Of a DNA stretch of 64,000 bases, positions 61,050-64,000 are shown piece after piece. Numbering within the stretch: position 1 is the first letter of the stretch; every line of letters begins with the position of its first letter. This DNA comes from an uncultured Aquimarina sp. GTDB taxonomy: Bacteria > Bacteroidota > Bacteroidia > Flavobacteriales > Flavobacteriaceae. Where the stretch lies: contig CANMKK010000024.1 of assembly GCA_947498455.1 (NCBI GenBank), positions 16,040 through 80,039 of the forward strand, written 5' to 3'. Under the pieces are notes generated by a model. The model ran no database searches. It was not told the DNA's origin and saw nothing but the letters and a program-made list of their open reading frames with translations. The translations under genes and the position numbers were made by a program.

Positions 61050-64000
61050 ATGACTATGAATGTAAAAATAATAGTATTTTCATTACTAATTAATATTGCC
61101 ACTTTTTCTGTCATTAAAGCTCAAGTAAAAGCAGGTGATAATCCGGATTTAATTGATGATGCATCCCTCTTAGAACTTGAAAGTCATGATAAGGTATTCG
61201 TGGTAACTAGGGTTACAACAGCCGAAATGAATGCGATTACTCCTCTTAACGGTGCAATTGTATATAATACAGATCAAAATTGCTTGTTTCAATATACGAA
61301 TAACATATGGGACAGTCTTTGTGTCAGTGTTCAGGACGAAGAAACAGTAACATCTTTATCAGACAATAATAATGGTAGTTTTAGCTATATTAATGAAGCT
61401 GGAGTTGTTTCTTTAATCACAAAAGCCAAGCTTATAGATAATGGAAATGGAACTTATACTTTCTCTAACAACGACGGTAATGATATTACTATTAGTGTAT
61501 CAGCCTTAGAAACATTAACGGTTGTAGATGACAATGGAGACGGAACGTATACTTATGTCAATGAACAAGGAACTCCCCAATTAATAGACACAAGAGCTAG
61601 TTCCAACCCTTATCAAAGAACAATGTCTGGGCTTACAGCTGTAAATGTACAAGATGCTATTGATGAAATTAATACGCTTGTAGAGACGGTTAATTTGATT
61701 GACAATGGAGATGGAACATATACCTTTGTTAAAGCAGACGGGACAACGATTGTGATTTCAGACACTTCAATTTCTACCTTGATAGACAATGAAAATGGAA
61801 CCTTTAGCTACACAGATGAAAGTAATACCATTGTAACCATTTCTAAAGCTGCTATAGTTGATAATGAGGATGGAACATATACGTTTGATAATGGTAATGG
61901 AAGTCCAATTCTTATAAATACGAATGATGCCGATGCTGATCCTGCCAACGAAATACAAACTATTGGCTCTACAGATGGTTCTGTAACGGTCACTCCAAGT
62001 GGAAATAACTACGACTTGTCAGTAATTCCAGCTGATGGATCAGAAACCATCATTAATGACGGTACGAATACGACTGTCAATGGAGCGGGAACAACCGCCA
62101 GTCCTTATACTATCGATGTACCGGATAACTTAGATAATGATGCTACCAACGAAATACAGACTATTGGCTCTACAGATGGTTCTGTAACGGTCACCCCAAG
62201 TGGAAATAACTACGACTTGGCAGTAACTCCAGCAGATGGATCAGAAACTATCATCAATGATGGTACGAATACTACTGTTAATGGGGCGGGAACAACGGCT
62301 AGCCCTTATACTATCGATGTACCGGATAACCTAGATAATGATGCTACTAATGAAATACAAACTATTGGCTCTACAGATGGTTCTGTAACGGTCACTCCAA
62401 GTGGAAACAACTACGACCTTGCAGTAACTCCAACGGATGGATCAGAAACCATCATTAATGATGGTGCGAATACGACTGTCAATGGAGCGGGAACAACCGC
62501 CAGTCCTTATACTATCGATGTACCGGATAACCTAGATAATGATGCTACCAACGAAATACAGACTATTGGCTCTACAGATGGTTCTGTAACGGTCACCCCA
62601 AGTGGAAACAACTATGACCTTGCAGTAACTCCAGCAGATGGATCAGAAACCATCATCAATGACGGCACCAATACCACTGTCAATGGTGCGGGAACAACGG
62701 CTAGTCCTTATACTATTGATGTACCAGATAACCTAGATAATGATGCTACTAATGAGTTTCAGGATTTATCCAATGCTGTGGTGACCCCAAATGAAACAGT
62801 TGCAATACAGATCAGTGATGGAACCAATACGACAATCAATATCCAGGATGCTGATGCCGATGCTACCAACGAAATCCAAACTATTGGCTCTACAGATGGT
62901 TCTGTAACGGTCACCCCAAGTGGAAATAACTACGACTTGGCAGTAACTCCTGCAGATGGATCAGAAACCATCATCAATGACGGCACCAATACCACTGTCA
63001 ATGGTGCGGGAACAACCGCCAATCCTTATACTATTGATGTACCGGATAACTTAGATAATGATCCTACCAATGAATTTCAGGATTTATCCAATGCTGTGGT
63101 GACTCCAAATGAAACAGTTGCAATACAGATCAGTGATGGAACCAATACGACGATCAATATCCAGGATGCTGATGCTGATGCTACCAATGAAATACAAACT
63201 ATTGGCTCTACAGATGGTTCTGTAACGGTCACCCCAAGTGGAAATAACTACGACTTGGCAGTAACTCCTGCAGATGGATCAGAAACCATCATCAATGACG
63301 GCACCAATACCACTGTCAATGGAGCGGGAACAACCGCCAGTCCTTATACTATCGATGTACCAGATAACCTAGATAATGACGCTACTAATGAGTTTCAGGA
63401 TTTATCCAATGCTGTGGTGACTCCAAATGAAACGGTTGCAATACAGATCAGTGATGGCACCAATACGACGATCAATATCCAAGATGCTGATGCCGATGCT
63501 ACTAATGAAATACAAACTATTGGCTCTACAGATGGTTCTGTAACGGTCACTCCAAGTGGGAATAACTACGACTTGGCAGTAACTCCTGCAGATGGATCAG
63601 AAACTATCATCAATGATGGTGCGAATACCACTGTTAATGGAGCGGGAACAACGGCTAGTCCTTATACTATCGATGTACCAGATAACCTAGATAATGATGC
63701 TACTAATGAATTTCAGGATTTATCCAATGCTGTAGTGACCCCAAATGAAACAGTTGCAATACAGATCAGTGATGGCGCCAATACGACAATCAATATCCAA
63801 GATGCCGATGCCGATGCTACCAACGAAATACAAACTATTGGCTCTACAGATGGTTCTGTAACGGTCACTCCAAGTGGAAACAACTACGACCTTGCAGTAA
63901 CTCCAGCAGATGGATCAGAAACCATCATTAATGACGGCACCAATACCACTGTCAATGGAGCGGGAACAACCGCCAGTCCTTATACTATCGATGTACCAGA
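61050..64000 (+). CDS. Large secreted repeat protein, 3'-truncated by window edge
   Basis: Open frame from ATG 61050 (or 61056) to the window end, at least 983 codons. The signal peptide ends near VIKAQ (about residue 28). Residues 30-300 hold several units of the form IDNGDGTYTFVKADG (about five copies), then from 61950 a regular array of two unit types (67 and 39 residues). The composition is rich in Asn, Asp, Thr and Gly and low in Lys, with no Cys after about residue 92, as for a stalk or adhesin. A C-terminal sorting or T9SS domain would lie beyond the window. Probably surface-exposed; ligand unknown. Confidence 0.8.
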   Translation, partial: MTMNVKIIVFSLLINIATFSVIKAQVKAGDNPDLIDDASLLELESHDKVFVVTRVTTAEMNAITPLNGAIVYNTDQNCLFQYTNNIWDSLCVSVQDEETVTSLSDNNNGSFSYINEAGVVSLITKAKLIDNGNGTYTFSNNDGNDITISVSALETLTVVDDNGDGTYTYVNEQGTPQLIDTRASSNPYQRTMSGLTAVNVQDAIDEINTLVETVNLIDNGDGTYTFVKADGTTIVISDTSISTLIDNENGTFSYTDESNTIVTISKAAIVDNEDGTYTFDNGNGSPILINTNDADADPANEIQTIGSTDGSVTVTPSGNNYDLSVIPADGSETIINDGTNTTVNGAGTTASPYTIDVPDNLDNDATNEIQTIGSTDGSVTVTPSGNNYDLAVTPADGSETIINDGTNTTVNGAGTTASPYTIDVPDNLDNDATNEIQTIGSTDGSVTVTPSGNNYDLAVTPTDGSETIINDGANTTVNGAGTTASPYTIDVPDNLDNDATNEIQTIGSTDGSVTVTPSGNNYDLAVTPADGSETIINDGTNTTVNGAGTTASPYTIDVPDNLDNDATNEFQDLSNAVVTPNETVAIQISDGTNTTINIQDADADATNEIQTIGSTDGSVTVTPSGNNYDLAVTPADGSETIINDGTNTTVNGAGTTANPYTIDVPDNLDNDPTNEFQDLSNAVVTPNETVAIQISDGTNTTINIQDADADATNEIQTIGSTDGSVTVTPSGNNYDLAVTPADGSETIINDGTNTTVNGAGTTASPYTIDVPDNLDNDATNEFQDLSNAVVTPNETVAIQISDGTNTTINIQDADADATNEIQTIGSTDGSVTVTPSGNNYDLAVTPADGSETIINDGANTTVNGAGTTASPYTIDVPDNLDNDATNEFQDLSNAVVTPNETVAIQISDGANTTINIQDADADATNEIQTIGSTDGSVTVTPSGNNYDLAVTPADGSETIINDGTNTTVNGAGTTASPYTIDVP
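61950..64000 (+). repeat. Tandem array of 201-bp (A) and 117-bp (B) units inside the repeat protein gene
   Basis: Unit starts: A at 61950, 62151, 62352 and 62553; then B at 62754, A 62871, B 63072, A 63189, B 63390, A 63507, B 63708, A 63825, where the array runs past the window end. A begins GAAATACAAACTATTGG; B begins GA(A/G)TTTCAGGATTTATCC. Copies differ by only a few bases, mostly silent third positions. The order changes from A-A-A-A to alternating B-A with a 318-bp compound period. Confidence 0.95.

Noticed and set aside
61767..61993. Minus-strand frames within the repeat protein gene
   Set aside because: Both are shadows of the plus-strand frame, which is open from 61050 to the window end.
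1..64000. CRISPR arrays, rRNA and tRNA genes
   Set aside because: No array of short direct repeats with unique spacers and no cloverleaf-type sequence with a TTCRANY loop was found by reading; the only regular tandem arrays are protein-coding.

Overview
The window is AT-rich chromosomal DNA of a marine-type Bacteroidota bacterium, most likely family Flavobacteriaceae. The evidence is the TAnnTTTG -7 promoter elements, few Shine-Dalgarno sequences, lipoproteins with an SCSS-type lipobox followed by acidic residues, TonB-dependent receptors, a zeaxanthin-type carotenoid operon and many families typical of flavobacteria (DUF4856, imelysin, HTTM, ECF42 sigma factor with YCII proteins). No rRNA, tRNA, CRISPR array, integrase or transposase gene was seen.

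Layout. 1-767: 3' part of a hydroxymethylglutaryl-CoA lyase gene. 0.8-7.7 kb: an iron-acquisition block (haem-binding protein, DUF4856 lipoprotein, imelysin lipoprotein, HTTM membrane protein, TonB-dependent receptor) behind an iron-box-like site. 7.7-9.9 kb: DUF922 protease-like protein, PAS protein, ferritin, and a 49-residue Cys/Lys-rich protein behind a second copy of the same box. 9.9-17.3 kb: hybrid histidine kinase, two YCII proteins with their ECF42 sigma factor, DUF5995 protein, repeat lipoprotein. 18-31.8 kb: PAP2 phosphatase, guaB, OmpH, a decayed gene, three tandem SurA/parvulin-type proteins with a MoxR ATPase, a Spy-like protein and aconitase.

31.9-45.5 kb is the most distinctive part: an NAD/ADP-ribose metabolism island. 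It begins with an NrtR-type Nudix regulator and a short PRPP-synthetase-like gene and ends with a NAMPT-type phosphoribosyltransferase (nadV). Between them lie a nucleoside deoxyribosyltransferase-like protein, a frameshifted ADP-ribosylglycohydrolase, a truncated NADAR relic, a PARG-like macrodomain protein (TIGR02452), DUF4291, a Poa1/ALC1-like macrodomain protein, DUF2971, the RNA 2'-phosphotransferase KptA, an intact ADP-ribosylglycohydrolase and a calcineurin-like phosphatase. An unrelated pair on the minus strand (trans-sulfuration enzyme and NhaC antiporter) sits before nadV. prs and nadV share a matching operator that overlaps the -7 promoter element, so salvage and ADP-ribose turnover appear to form one regulon.

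45.8-53.8 kb: Crp/Fnr regulator, lipoprotein, TlpA-like thioredoxin, carotenoid operon (CarH/LitR-type MerR regulator, crtI, crtB, crtZ on the minus strand) and a di-haem peroxidase. 54.2-58.5 kb: a DinB plus DnaE error-prone polymerase cassette. 58.6-64 kb: a protein joining a vWA-like domain, a TonB-receptor plug and a TPR region, then the start of a large secreted repeat protein that runs off the end. Two families of small dispersed palindromic or MITE-like repeats occupy several intergenic regions.
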